The notes under the pieces were generated by a model. The model was not told the DNA's origin. It was given only the letters and a program-made list of their open reading frames with translations, and ran no database searches. From contig JACPQC010000034.1 in NCBI GenBank assembly GCA_016190695.1, positions 1-64,000 of the forward strand: a stretch of 64,000 nt of DNA, read 5' to 3'. This DNA is from Chloroflexota bacterium. GTDB taxonomy: Bacteria > Chloroflexota > Dehalococcoidia > Dehalococcoidales > RBG-16-60-22. Shown here in pieces: positions 25,071-33,992 of the stretch (its first letter is position 1; every line of letters starts with the position of its first letter). Position numbers and translations under genes: made by a program.

Positions 25071-27383
25071 TCACGCCGCGGGAAGACCGGCCTCTGCCAG
25101 GACGCCCGGCTGGGGCCGCGGCTGGGCGGCCACCCTGCTTTCCAGGGCCGCCTGGGCAGCCACAAGCTTGGCCACCGGGATGCGGAAGGGGCTGCAACTC
25201 AGGTAGTCCACGCCGGTACCATGAAGATAGCGCATTGACTTCGGCTCTCCGGCGTGCTCCCCGCAGACCCCTATCTCGATATCCTTTTTGTAGCGGCGCG
25301 CCCAGAAGATGGCCGTCTCCATAAGCCGCCCGACGCCCTTGATATCCAGCACTTCAAACGGGTTGTCCAGCAGTACACCCCTTTCAAGGTAAGTGGTCAG
25401 GAACTTGTTTTCGGCGTCTTCACGGCTGAAGGAATAGACCGCCTGGGTGAGGTCGTTGGTGCCAAAGGACAGGAAGTCCACTTCCCTGGCGATCCGCCCG
25501 GCCCGCATGCAGGCCCGCACCGTCTCCATCATCACTCCCACCTTCATGTGCGTGCCGTCCGTGCTCTTAAGGATACCCTTGACGGTGAGCGCTTCCTGGG
25601 CGGTGATGACCTGGGGTATCAGGACGGAGATATCGGCGGGGACCTCCACCCTGGCCCGGAGAATGGCCTCTATCTGCATCCGGTAAAGCTCTGGATCGGT
25701 GATGGCCAATCTCACGCCCCGGTGACCCAGCATCGGATTCACCTCTTCCAGCTCGGCTATCCGCTGCCTCACCTGGGTGTCGGCGACCTCCGCCAGGGGG
25801 GGCAGGAACTCGTGCAGGGGCAGGTCCAGCAACCTGATCACTATAGGCATGCCCTGCAGTTCCCGGAACAAGGCGATAAAGTCTCTGGCCTGGAGCTCGC
25901 GGAGGTTATCTATGGCGGCGGCGCGCCTGGCCGGGTTCTCCGCCAGTATGTATTCCCGGATGGAGGACAACCTCTCCGGCCCGCTGAACATGCGTTCGGT
26001 CCGGCACAGGCCGATGCCCTCGGCGCCGAAAAGCCTGGCCTGGTTTATCATTTCAGGCGTGTCGGCATTGGCCCTGACCCCCAGACGCTTGAAGCCGTCA
26101 GCCCAGGAAAGCAATTCCCTTACCTCATCGCTCAGGCTGACCTCTTCCACCGGCAAAAGGCCCACGTACACATTGCCCGTGGTGCCATCGATGGTTATCT
26201 CGTCCGCTTCCCTGACTATCTTGTTGTTCACACTGAACTGTTTGGCGCTGACGTCAACAGAAATAGCCTCAGCACCGGCAACGCAGGGTTTGCCCATCGC
26301 CCGGGTGACTATTGCGGCGTGGGAGGTCATGCCGCCACGCTGGGTCAAGACCCCTGCTGCCGCGGCTATGCCCATGATGTCATCGGGGCTGGTCTCCGGT
26401 CTCACCAGGATGACCGGGATGCCGCGCCTGGACTGGGCCAGCGCCTCCATGGCGTCAAAATACACCTTGCCGCCGGCAGCGCCCGGAGCGGCGTTAAGCC
26501 CGTTGACAATTGGCTGGTGCACCACCGGCTGTTTCAGTTGCTTGTGCAACATCTTCTGGACATCTTCATAGGTAACCCGCATTATGGCCTCTTCGCGGGT
26601 TAGCAGGTTATCAGATACCATGTCCACTGCCATCTTTATGGCGGCGCGGGGGCTTCGCTTGGCGGACCTGGTCTGGAGAATATACAGCTTGCCGCTCTCA
26701 ATGGTGAACTCGATGTCCTGCGCATCCCGGTAGTGCCGCTCAAGCCTGTCGGCAATCCTGGCAAGCTCGGCATATACCTCCGGCATCCTCGATTCAAGCG
26801 AGGACACGGGATCGGGGGTGCGCGCCCCTGATACCAGGTCTTCCCCCTGGGCCTGCAACATGTATTCCCCGAACAGCCCCTTTCCCCCGGTGCTCGGGTT
26901 TCGTGTGAAGACGACTCCGGTGCCTGAGCGCCCGTCCCGGTTGCCGTAGACCATCGCCTGGACAATGGCCGCCGTGCCCAGCATGGGTGAAATACCGTGA
27001 AGCCGCCGGTATTCGACGGCCCGCACGTTGTCCCAGGACTCGAAGATGCGCTGTATCGCCTGCACCATCTGCTCATAGTTTCCAATGTTTAACACGGTAT
27101 CCATCATGCCGGGCATGGAAACAGGGGCTGACGAGCGTACCGAGACCTCCAGGCCCTCTCCCAGCTTCCTGCCTGCTTCCCTCTCCAGGGTGGCCACCGC
27201 TTCCTTTATGGCGTCGTAGGGCAACAACCCGTTCTGCCGCCACTCCTTGTAAGCCTCGATAGACACTACAAAGCCGGGGGGCACTTCCAGTCCCAGCCCG
27301 GTCATCTCCACCAGGTTGGCCCCTTTGTTCCCCAGTTGGTCTTTGTCCTTGAACCCTTCGCGCAGTGAATAAATGAGCTTCAT
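25071..27383 (-). CDS. ppdK: Pyruvate, phosphate dikinase (short form)
   Basis: A 770-residue enzyme interconverting pyruvate, ATP and Pi with PEP, AMP and PPi. ATP-grasp part with LGNKGANLVEM and VRSSAPVSMPGMMDTVLN, the phosphohistidine domain with GGMTSHAAIVTR (His355), and the PEP-utilising barrel with FGTNDLTQ and the catalytic Cys in IGVCGEHAGEP. Usual PPDKs are about 870-890 residues; here the helical stretch between MMDTVLN and the SWDNVRAVEYRRL segment is about 85 residues shorter, while all catalytic motifs are kept. The ATG at 27383 has GGTGG upstream. It fits gluconeogenic carbon flow with the gap and eno genes further on. Confidence 0.93.
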   Translation of the reverse strand: MKLIYSLREGFKDKDQLGNKGANLVEMTGLGLEVPPGFVVSIEAYKEWRQNGLLPYDAIKEAVATLEREAGRKLGEGLEVSVRSSAPVSMPGMMDTVLNIGNYEQMVQAIQRIFESWDNVRAVEYRRLHGISPMLGTAAIVQAMVYGNRDGRSGTGVVFTRNPSTGGKGLFGEYMLQAQGEDLVSGARTPDPVSSLESRMPEVYAELARIADRLERHYRDAQDIEFTIESGKLYILQTRSAKRSPRAAIKMAVDMVSDNLLTREEAIMRVTYEDVQKMLHKQLKQPVVHQPIVNGLNAAPGAAGGKVYFDAMEALAQSRRGIPVILVRPETSPDDIMGIAAAAGVLTQRGGMTSHAAIVTRAMGKPCVAGAEAISVDVSAKQFSVNNKIVREADEITIDGTTGNVYVGLLPVEEVSLSDEVRELLSWADGFKRLGVRANADTPEMINQARLFGAEGIGLCRTERMFSGPERLSSIREYILAENPARRAAAIDNLRELQARDFIALFRELQGMPIVIRLLDLPLHEFLPPLAEVADTQVRQRIAELEEVNPMLGHRGVRLAITDPELYRMQIEAILRARVEVPADISVLIPQVITAQEALTVKGILKSTDGTHMKVGVMMETVRACMRAGRIAREVDFLSFGTNDLTQAVYSFSREDAENKFLTTYLERGVLLDNPFEVLDIKGVGRLMETAIFWARRYKKDIEIGVCGEHAGEPKSMRYLHGTGVDYLSCSPFRIPVAKLVAAQAALESRVAAQPRPQPGVLAEAGLPAA

Positions 27384-27486
27384 GGTCACCACCTGCAAAA
27401 GATTTGAACCGGGCACATGTCTCCTGCCCATCTGAGTCAGCGGGAATGTGTTTCTCTAAAATCCTACGGGAACGCCGATAGAAAAG

Positions 27487-27515
27487 TTATAAAACTGAAC
27501 CCGAAAGCATTACAA
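27487..27515 (-). promoter_or_regulatory. Sigma70-like promoter, likely for ppdK
   Basis: On the minus strand TTGTAA, 17 bases, TTATAA, about 105 bases upstream of the ppdK start. Five of six bases fit at -10 or -35 only in part, so moderate support. The rest of the 27384-27708 gap shows nothing recognisable. Confidence 0.5.
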
Positions 27516-27708
27516 AATTGTCACATTTAAGAAGAGCAGCAACCCGTTCCATTTTTTGCGGATGAACATGGGCGGAGAAGAAGGGGGGAAGGGGCAAATT
27601 CGTGGCAAACCGCCCTGCATGGATACGCAGCAAGCCCCGGCCTGGCAAAGATTTTATTCAGGGGGGTGGCGAGGCTGAGGCAAGACTTTCGAACAAGGCG
27701 AAATAATA

Positions 27709-27737
27709 TTGACATCCCCAAAATTATGTTGTATCAT
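27709..27737 (+). promoter_or_regulatory. Sigma70-like promoter
   Basis: TTGACA (27709-27714), 17-base spacer, TATCAT (27732-27737). The spacing is ideal and the -35 perfect. It lies 82 bases upstream of the hypothetical gene at 27819. Confidence 0.7.
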
Positions 27738-27818
27738 GATTCATGAAACATATGTCATGTAAAAGAGCGCCAAGATAAAGATAACGCCAGTTGATGGGAC
27801 CTCGGGAAGGGTAACGAA

Positions 27819-28187
27819 ATGCTGGGCATTCGTAGAACCTGCGGCAGTGATGTCAAAAATATTCCCGGGCCAGTCCGCAAGTACATGACCCACAGGTTTC
27901 GCCTGCAACCGGAATACATCGAGATGCTCAGGTTATTCGAATTCGATGGGGCCATCAACGGCCAGCAAGTCAGGCGTTTCCGCATCTTCAGCCCCCGCGT
28001 TGCCCGCGAGCATAACATCATGCTCAAGACCAGCGCTGACCTGGAGCAGAACCCGGCAATGACCCTGTTTGAGGGATACACCGACAGGCAGGGCAACGTC
28101 TATGTCGCTGACCGGCGCCCGCCCGTCAGTCTGGCAACCAGGGCATCCTCACGTGGAATTGAATCTCTACCCGGTGAAAGAAGGTGA
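27819..28187 (+). CDS. Hypothetical small protein
   Basis: A 122-residue soluble protein that I do not recognise. The central part has the look of real protein (KYMTHRFRLQPEYIEMLRLF, VRRFRIFSPRVAREHNIML, MTLFEGYTDRQGNVYVADRRPP), with a strand-helix-strand pattern and no signal or membrane segment. A consensus promoter lies upstream and AGGG precedes the ATG. The C-terminal 20 residues are low in character. Position before the MFS gene does not indicate a role. Confidence 0.6.
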   Translation: MLGIRRTCGSDVKNIPGPVRKYMTHRFRLQPEYIEMLRLFEFDGAINGQQVRRFRIFSPRVAREHNIMLKTSADLEQNPAMTLFEGYTDRQGNVYVADRRPPVSLATRASSRGIESLPGERR

Positions 28188-28318
28188 ACGAGACTTAGTG
28201 AGATAGCTAAGCACCAGGCATGTTGCACTAGAATTCAGCCAAATTTTGCCCGGCGGGAGAGTTTTCAGGCTCTTCCGTTTTTTGTTGTCAATTTTTAGCA
28301 AGACCGAGGTAATACCCT

Positions 28319-29707
28319 TTGGACGCCAGCGTACCGCAACAGGTAGACAAAAGCCTGAGATATAGCATCAAGGACGGCTCGGCATATTCTGCCATGCTGG
28401 GCCTGACCCAGGACTACATTATTCCCTTTGCCCTGGCCCTCAAGGCCACTGTCATCCAGGTGGGACTGCTCTCCAGTGTTCCCAACCTGGTCATGGCGGT
28501 CTCTCAACTGGCCGCGCCGCAACTGGCTGAAAGAGCAGGCAGCCGCAAGGGACTCATCCTGCCCGTTGTCTTTCTGCACGCCCTGAGCTGGTTGCCGGTG
28601 GTGCTCATCCCCTACTTCTTCTCCGAGAACCGGCTGTGGTGGCTGCTGGGCTTTCTCACGGTCAATGCCACCCTGGGGGCGCTGGGCAACCCCGCCTGGG
28701 GGAGCATGATGGCTGACCTGGTGCCGGAAGGGATCAGGGGCAGGTACTTCGGACTCAGGGGCAAGATCACCGGCTCGGTCAGCCTGGTCTTCTTCTTTGC
28801 CGGCGGGGCGGTATTGCAGCTTGCCGGTAGCGATATCTTCACCGGCTTTGCCGTGCTTTTCGGCGGCGCCATGGCCTTCCGGCTGCTGTCCTGGTATTTC
28901 CTGTCCCGGATGTACGAGCCTCCGGTGCAGCGCGGGCCACTGCCCCAGCCTTCGCTGCCACAGATAGTAAAAAGCCTGAGGTCATCCAACCAGGGACGGT
29001 TCATGGTCTTCGTTGCCCTGATGAGCTTTACCACCTATATCGCCAGCCCTTTCTTCGCCGTCTACATGCTCCGCGACCTTGGCTTCAATTACCTGACCTA
29101 TGTCGCCATCAATGCCACAGCCGCCGTGGCCAGCCTTTCCTTCCTGAGATACTGGGGCCGGCGGGCTGACCGGGCGGGGAATCTCAAGGTCATCAAGGCA
29201 GTCTCGGCGCTGATACCGGCGCTCCCTTTGCTCTGGCTGGTCAGCAACAATGCCTTATATCTCATCCCCATCCAGGTGGTATCAGGACTGGCCTGGGCCG
29301 GTTTTAACCTGGCCAGCACCAACTTTATCTATGATGCTACCGCACCGGAGAGCAGGACAAGATATATCGCGGTATTCAATGCCCTGAATGGTACCGCCAT
29401 CTGTCTGGGCGCTCTCCTGGGTGGTCTCCTGGCGCCACTGCTTCCCGCCCTGATGGGCTATAAACTGCTGACACTATTCGTCCTCTCCGGCCTGGCGCGC
29501 TCGCTGGTGAGTCTTATCGGATTGCGCCGTATCGCCGAGGTACGCCAGGTAAAGGAGGTGTGCATGAGGGAACTCCTGTTCGGTCAGGCTCACGGGAGGG
29601 TGCGAAGGCAGCATCTGCCCGACCAGCAAAGCCCCGGCGGCGCGCCGTCCGTCCACGAGGGGGCTGGATTCGCAGCCGCAATCTCACCGGCGCCTCCGGG
29701 ACCCTAG
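28319..29707 (+). CDS. Major facilitator superfamily permease
   Basis: A 462-residue transporter with about twelve membrane helices: GLTQDYIIPFALALKAT in TM1, the TM2-3 region ERAGSRKGLILPV, NPAWGSMMADLVPEGIRGRYFG in the middle (a motif common in this uncharacterised MFS branch), and GLAWAGFNLASTNFIYDATAPE in the second half. It starts at TTG 28319 with GAGGT upstream. The last 50 residues (from about KEVCMRELLF) are Pro/Gly/Gln-rich and unlike an MFS tail, which may mark a frameshift or a loosely conserved extension. Substrate unknown. Confidence 0.88.
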   Translation: MDASVPQQVDKSLRYSIKDGSAYSAMLGLTQDYIIPFALALKATVIQVGLLSSVPNLVMAVSQLAAPQLAERAGSRKGLILPVVFLHALSWLPVVLIPYFFSENRLWWLLGFLTVNATLGALGNPAWGSMMADLVPEGIRGRYFGLRGKITGSVSLVFFFAGGAVLQLAGSDIFTGFAVLFGGAMAFRLLSWYFLSRMYEPPVQRGPLPQPSLPQIVKSLRSSNQGRFMVFVALMSFTTYIASPFFAVYMLRDLGFNYLTYVAINATAAVASLSFLRYWGRRADRAGNLKVIKAVSALIPALPLLWLVSNNALYLIPIQVVSGLAWAGFNLASTNFIYDATAPESRTRYIAVFNALNGTAICLGALLGGLLAPLLPALMGYKLLTLFVLSGLARSLVSLIGLRRIAEVRQVKEVCMRELLFGQAHGRVRRQHLPDQQSPGGAPSVHEGAGFAAAISPAPPGP

Positions 29708-29765
29708 CCGCTCGCCAAAATAGGGCAGCTTCCAGTTGGCCGCCCAACACCGGGACCTTTCAGGG

Positions 29766-30101
29766 CTACCTGGCGGCCTGTATCTGCTCCACGCGCCGCC
29801 CCCGCCCGGCAATGCAGGTACAGTAAAGTCCCAGGGCAAAGATGGCCAGGTTGAAGACGCCTATGGAGAAAATGCCCAGGGAGAAGACCCCCAGCGAGAA
29901 TATGCCTATGGAAAACACGCCTACAGAGAAGATGCCCGCCGAGAACACCCCGCTGGCAAAGTTCCCGGCGGCAAACCAGCCGGAGGCAAACTGCCCGCCC
30001 GAAGAAGCGAAGTTGTAGCCCAGGGACTGCAATACTATCCCGATCACAAATAGCACTGCCGCCAGACCCCAACCGAGCATTCCCGCCCTTCTCGAACTCA
30101 T
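29766..30101 (-). CDS. Small membrane protein of tandem five-residue F-x-x-G-x repeats
   Basis: A 111-residue protein. After an N-terminal hydrophobic helix (GWGLAAVLFVIGIVLQSLGY) comes a run of about thirteen five-residue units of the form G-x-F-[AS]-x, from FASGWFAAGNFASGVFSAG to GVFNLAIFALG, then a basic tail. The period recalls pentapeptide repeats, but units are Phe/Gly/Ile-rich and hydrophobic rather than A(D/N)LXX, so a membrane-embedded beta-helical or packed structure is possible. GGAGG precedes the ATG. No known function. It converges on the MFS gene. Confidence 0.75.
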   Translation of the reverse strand: MSSRRAGMLGWGLAAVLFVIGIVLQSLGYNFASSGGQFASGWFAAGNFASGVFSAGIFSVGVFSIGIFSLGVFSLGIFSIGVFNLAIFALGLYCTCIAGRGRRVEQIQAAR

Positions 30102-30830
30102 CTTGTGGCCTCCTCAAAACTTGTTGCCCTGCACCATTTTGCAGCAATAAGCGGAAATAAAGATGCGGTTTACCTCGGAATCCGATGTTTATTCTATAAC
30201 GGCGGCCTCTACGGGTGTCAAGACTCAAGCAAATGGGCCAGCCGGTATCCTTGCCAGTAGAAGTGCAGCAAGAGATAGATAATATAGTTAAGCGGGCTGA
30301 TGCACACCTGGCCAAATAGTTTGCGGCCAGCCCCTAAGCATTCATGAGCGCCAAGTCACAGGCGGGTTCTCTTGAAGTTCCCCGCTTAATTCGTTTTAAA
30401 GTTCGCCATTTCTTACCTGAGTGCCCAAACGCCTAACTGAAATCTTCCTGGTCGCTAGTGGGTGCGAATCCAGGAGTCAGACACCGGCCGGGTCAACTTG
30501 CAGTGCCACTTCCGGGATGAGTCAAGCTGGGCCGCAACTAAACGCGCCCTTTTACCGTTGTGTTCGAACAATGCTACCAACAGTGCGTTCGAGAAGCGAC
30601 AAGCAACAACCTTGTGGTCGTCTACGCAGTATCTGGCAATATCTGAAGTCAGGTACCTGGCACACCAGGGCTGCAGTTCATTCTTTCGCCAGTAATGCAG
30701 AACCATTTCCATTGCAAAATACCTTGTTTTCAGCAAGTATGTTATACTTACTTCTGATTAGGACATAGTAGAAAACGCCAGAAAAGACGCTGCCTGGCGA
30801 CCCATTCAGGCAGGGTTTGGATCACATTAC
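30102..30830. other. 729-base intergenic region with a leader hairpin
   Basis: No convincing gene is seen on either strand. Near its right end, TATACT at 30733-30738 could be a -10 element, and CTGCCTG (30790-30796) pairs perfectly with CAGGCAG (30807-30813), forming a stem-loop 17 bases before the sensor kinase start. The unusual length may mean a regulatory leader or decayed sequence. Confidence 0.4.
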
Positions 30831-33182
30831 ATGGCGCTGAACGATTTGACTTTGCAGAAAAGGGTAGGCCTGCTGGTCCTGGCCGGGCTGGTGGTGGGGC
30901 TGGGGTTGTTTAGCTGGCTGGGGGTACAATCGGTGAATGAGAGCATCCAGCGCACCCTCAGTGAGCGGCTTGTCGTGGCCAGGGCTATGGCCAGTCACCT
31001 GGACGAGACGTTGAACTATGTCCTGTACCAGTTGCAGGATGTTGACCTCGGTGGCAGCCTCACCGATGCGCCCCGGTTCCAGAAGGAGGCCATATCGTTG
31101 CGGCAGGCGCTGGCCAGGGCAGGCATCTTTACCCGCTATATTATTGCCGTTGACAATGAAGGAATAGTCCGCCAGGCTGAGCCGCCCGCACCCGAGCTCG
31201 CCGGTCCCGGTCCAGCCCGTTTCGCCGAGATAGACCGGGCCCTTTCGGTTGGACTGCCTATGATATCCGATCTTGTCTCCATCCCGTCGGATATGCCTGT
31301 TGTGATAGCCAGCGTTCCTGTCTATGACACCGCCGGAGAGACTATGGGCCTCGTAGCCGCCATGATCGACCTCGACCTGTCCAGCAACGATGCCTTCAAC
31401 TCCTCCATTATTATCGGCCAGACCGGATACATGGAGATCGTTGACGGCAACGGCATCGTCCTGGTGCGCACTGTACCTGGTTCCCGCCCGGCTAGCCTGG
31501 AGCAAAGCGACCATCCCGGGCGGTTCGCTGACCTGATAGAGAGGGGACAGGCCACGGTGGGGACGTGCCATCGCTGCCACGAAAGCCAGGAGGCTGAAGT
31601 CGTCCCCAAACACCGGGACATGCTGGCCTTCGCCCCGCTGTCAACGGCATCCTGGGGCGTCGTGCTGCGCCAGGCCGAAGAGGAGGCGCTGGCCCCGGCC
31701 AGGCAGTTGGGACAGCGGTTGCTTCTCCTGGGCAGCATGGTGCTGGTTATTACCTTCCTGCTGCTCTGGCTGGTGCTGCAGGGGACCATACGCCCCATCA
31801 AGATGCTGACCACCGCCGCCAGGAGGGTAGCCTCAGGAGATTTCAGGACGGTCATCCCCATCACCCGCGGCGACGAGATAGGCCAGTTGAGCACCGCCTT
31901 CCGCTCGATGACCCAGCAGCTTGCTCGCTCCAGAGAGGAATTGCTGTCGCGGAACGAAGAGCTTTCAGCCATAAACAGCATAGCCGTCGCGGTAAACCAG
32001 TCTCTGAACCTGGAAGACGTGCTGGTCGGCGCCCTGGAGAAGGTGCTCGAGGTGACCCGGACCACTGCCGGCTGCGTCTTTCTCAAGTCCGCCGGGGATA
32101 AGCTCAAGCCCATGATAGCCATCGGCCCCACCAGAATATTCCAGTGTGAGCAGGCAGGACTACCACTGGCCGGGTGCGCCTGCCACCAGGTTCTCCATCA
32201 CAACGAGACGCTCATGGTGAATGACGCCTCCCAGTGTCCCATGCTGGCCAAAGACTGTGCGGACGAAGAGGAGATTTGCTGTTTCGTTAGCCTGCCCCTC
32301 CGGTCGAAAGACAAGACGCTGGGCGTAATAAATGTGGCTTGCTCGGAAGACCGCATCTTTACCGAGAACGATTTCAAGATACTGGACTCCATCGGCTATT
32401 ATGTCAGCCTGGCCATCGAGAACTCGGTGCTGTACCAGGATGCCAAGCAAGAGGAAGAACTGCGCGGCGAGCTATTGAAAAGCGTTATAAACGCCCAGGA
32501 AGAAGAGCGAAAGCGCATAGCCCGCGAACTTCACGACGAATACGGCCAGACCATGACCGGCCTGATGATGAGCATAGAATCACTTGAGGGCGTCAACCCG
32601 GCCAGCCCCCTGTTCAAGAAGAGACTGGAACACGCCAAATCGCTGGTCACCCGCGCCCTCAAGGACACCCGCCGGCTGACACTGGGGCTGCGTCCTTCCA
32701 CCCTCGATGACCTGGGGCTGATCGCCACCGTGCGCTCCTATTTGCAGAACCAGATAGGCAATGCCGGTATCAAGGCAGAATTTGTCACTCAGGGCATCCG
32801 GGAGAGCGAGCGCCTGGCGCCTGAAATAGAGACGGCGTTGTTCAGGATAATCCAGGAGGCCATCCACAACATAGCGAAGCACGCTGACGCCAGCAATGTC
32901 AGGGTTGAACTTAAAGCCATGCCCGGCAGGATAAGGGCCACGGTCGAGGATGACGGCTGTGGTTTCGACCAGGATACCGTCTTCAGGCACAAGGTAGGCA
33001 CCCATTCACTGGGACTGCTGGGCATCCAGGAAAGGGCAAAACTTCTCGGCGGCACGTTATACATCGAGTCAAAGATTGGCCAGGGCACCCGCTTGACCGT
33101 GGAAGTGCCGGTAGCCGGTACAGCCAAAGACGGTTCTGCAAATGAAGACCAGGTAAAGACAGGAGGCACGAATTATGGATAA
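30831..33182 (+). CDS. Membrane sensor histidine kinase with a haem-c motif in its sensor domain
   Basis: A 783-residue NarL-type kinase. TM1 at residues 12-32; an extracytoplasmic Cache-like domain (33-295) with YIIAVDNEG and a CHRCH haem-c attachment site at 246-250; TM2 about 297-320; HAMP; a Cys-rich GAF domain (GCACHQ, QCP, KDC, ICC, about 395-545); HisKA_3 dimerisation with phospho-acceptor His in RIARELHDEYGQ; and an HATPase_c domain (EAIHNIAKHA, VEDDGCGFD, SLGLLGIQERA). The covalent haem could sense redox potential or a gas outside the membrane. Its end overlaps the regulator gene by eight bases. Confidence 0.92.
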   Translation: MALNDLTLQKRVGLLVLAGLVVGLGLFSWLGVQSVNESIQRTLSERLVVARAMASHLDETLNYVLYQLQDVDLGGSLTDAPRFQKEAISLRQALARAGIFTRYIIAVDNEGIVRQAEPPAPELAGPGPARFAEIDRALSVGLPMISDLVSIPSDMPVVIASVPVYDTAGETMGLVAAMIDLDLSSNDAFNSSIIIGQTGYMEIVDGNGIVLVRTVPGSRPASLEQSDHPGRFADLIERGQATVGTCHRCHESQEAEVVPKHRDMLAFAPLSTASWGVVLRQAEEEALAPARQLGQRLLLLGSMVLVITFLLLWLVLQGTIRPIKMLTTAARRVASGDFRTVIPITRGDEIGQLSTAFRSMTQQLARSREELLSRNEELSAINSIAVAVNQSLNLEDVLVGALEKVLEVTRTTAGCVFLKSAGDKLKPMIAIGPTRIFQCEQAGLPLAGCACHQVLHHNETLMVNDASQCPMLAKDCADEEEICCFVSLPLRSKDKTLGVINVACSEDRIFTENDFKILDSIGYYVSLAIENSVLYQDAKQEEELRGELLKSVINAQEEERKRIARELHDEYGQTMTGLMMSIESLEGVNPASPLFKKRLEHAKSLVTRALKDTRRLTLGLRPSTLDDLGLIATVRSYLQNQIGNAGIKAEFVTQGIRESERLAPEIETALFRIIQEAIHNIAKHADASNVRVELKAMPGRIRATVEDDGCGFDQDTVFRHKVGTHSLGLLGIQERAKLLGGTLYIESKIGQGTRLTVEVPVAGTAKDGSANEDQVKTGGTNYG

Positions 33183-33834
33183 GATGAGAGTCTTGATAAT
33201 AGATGACCACGCCATAGTGCGGGAAGGCCTGCGCACTATTCTGGAAGGCCAACAGGATATCGAGGTCGTCGGCGAGGCCGCTGACGGCGCTGAAGGCGTA
33301 GCCAGGGCCAAAGAACTTCATCCGGACATTGTGCTCATGGATATAACCATGCCCGGCATGAACGGCCTGGAGGCCACCCGGAAGTTGAAGAAAGAAGAAC
33401 CCGGCGTTAAGATACTGGTGTTAACCATGCACGAGGGCGACGAATACTTTTTCAAGTTCCTTGACGCTGGCGCTTCGGGGTACTTCGTCAAGGGGGGCCA
33501 CTCCAGCGAGTTGATATCCGCTATGAGGGCAGTGTGGAACGGCGATGTCTTTCTGCACCCCACCATGGCCAAGAAGCTCCTGACCGACTACCTGCAGCGG
33601 GTGGGCAGTGGCAGCAGCAAGGAAAGCTATGACGGCCTGACCAGCCGGGAACGGGCCATCCTGAAGCTAATCGCCGAAGGCCGCACCAATCAGGATATCG
33701 CGGAGCAACTGGTCATAAGCCCGGCCACGGTCCAAACACATCGCGCCCACATCATGACCAAGCTGGGCCTGCACAGCCGGACAGAGCTGATAAAGTATGC
33801 CCTGAAACGCGGCTTTATTACTCTGGATACATAA
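33175..33834 (+). CDS. NarL/FixJ-family response regulator
   Basis: A 219-residue regulator: receiver domain with acidic pair IIDDHAIVREGL, phospho-acceptor Asp in IVLMDITMPGMNG, the Thr/Lys switch (LTMHEG, YFVKGG), and a LuxR-type helix-turn-helix (LTSREREAILKL-like: TSRERAILKLIAEGRTNQDIAEQL, then SPATVQTHRAHIMTKLGL). It is the partner of the overlapping sensor kinase. The likely target is the respiratory gene set starting at 35264-35411, though no binding site can be shown. Confidence 0.93.
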   Translation: MDKMRVLIIDDHAIVREGLRTILEGQQDIEVVGEAADGAEGVARAKELHPDIVLMDITMPGMNGLEATRKLKKEEPGVKILVLTMHEGDEYFFKFLDAGASGYFVKGGHSSELISAMRAVWNGDVFLHPTMAKKLLTDYLQRVGSGSSKESYDGLTSRERAILKLIAEGRTNQDIAEQLVISPATVQTHRAHIMTKLGLHSRTELIKYALKRGFITLDT

Positions 33835-33992
33835 TTAACTGTACTCCTCTATACTTCGCAGCCAGTATTCCGGCGGCCATAAAATACCACCCCCGCAGGG
33901 CGCTAATTCCCCCGGCACAGGGATAGCATCGCTTTGCCTCCTTTGCTAAGCTACTGATATCAGCAAAGTTTTCCCGTAAATGGAGGACAGCG

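Noticed and set aside
29704-30315. A 203-residue frame opposite and overlapping the five-residue repeat gene.
   Set aside because: It is a shadow in another frame of the repeat protein, whose start has a clear GGAGG site.
30421-30490. A tRNA-like pattern (GGTGCGAATCCAGGAGTC) before the sensor kinase.
   Set aside because: No acceptor stem or anticodon arm can be folded around the T-loop-like sequence.
30455-30736. A possible 93-residue gene on the minus strand in the long gap before the sensor kinase.
   Set aside because: No ribosome site, no recognisable pattern and odd composition; the long gap is better described as non-coding.
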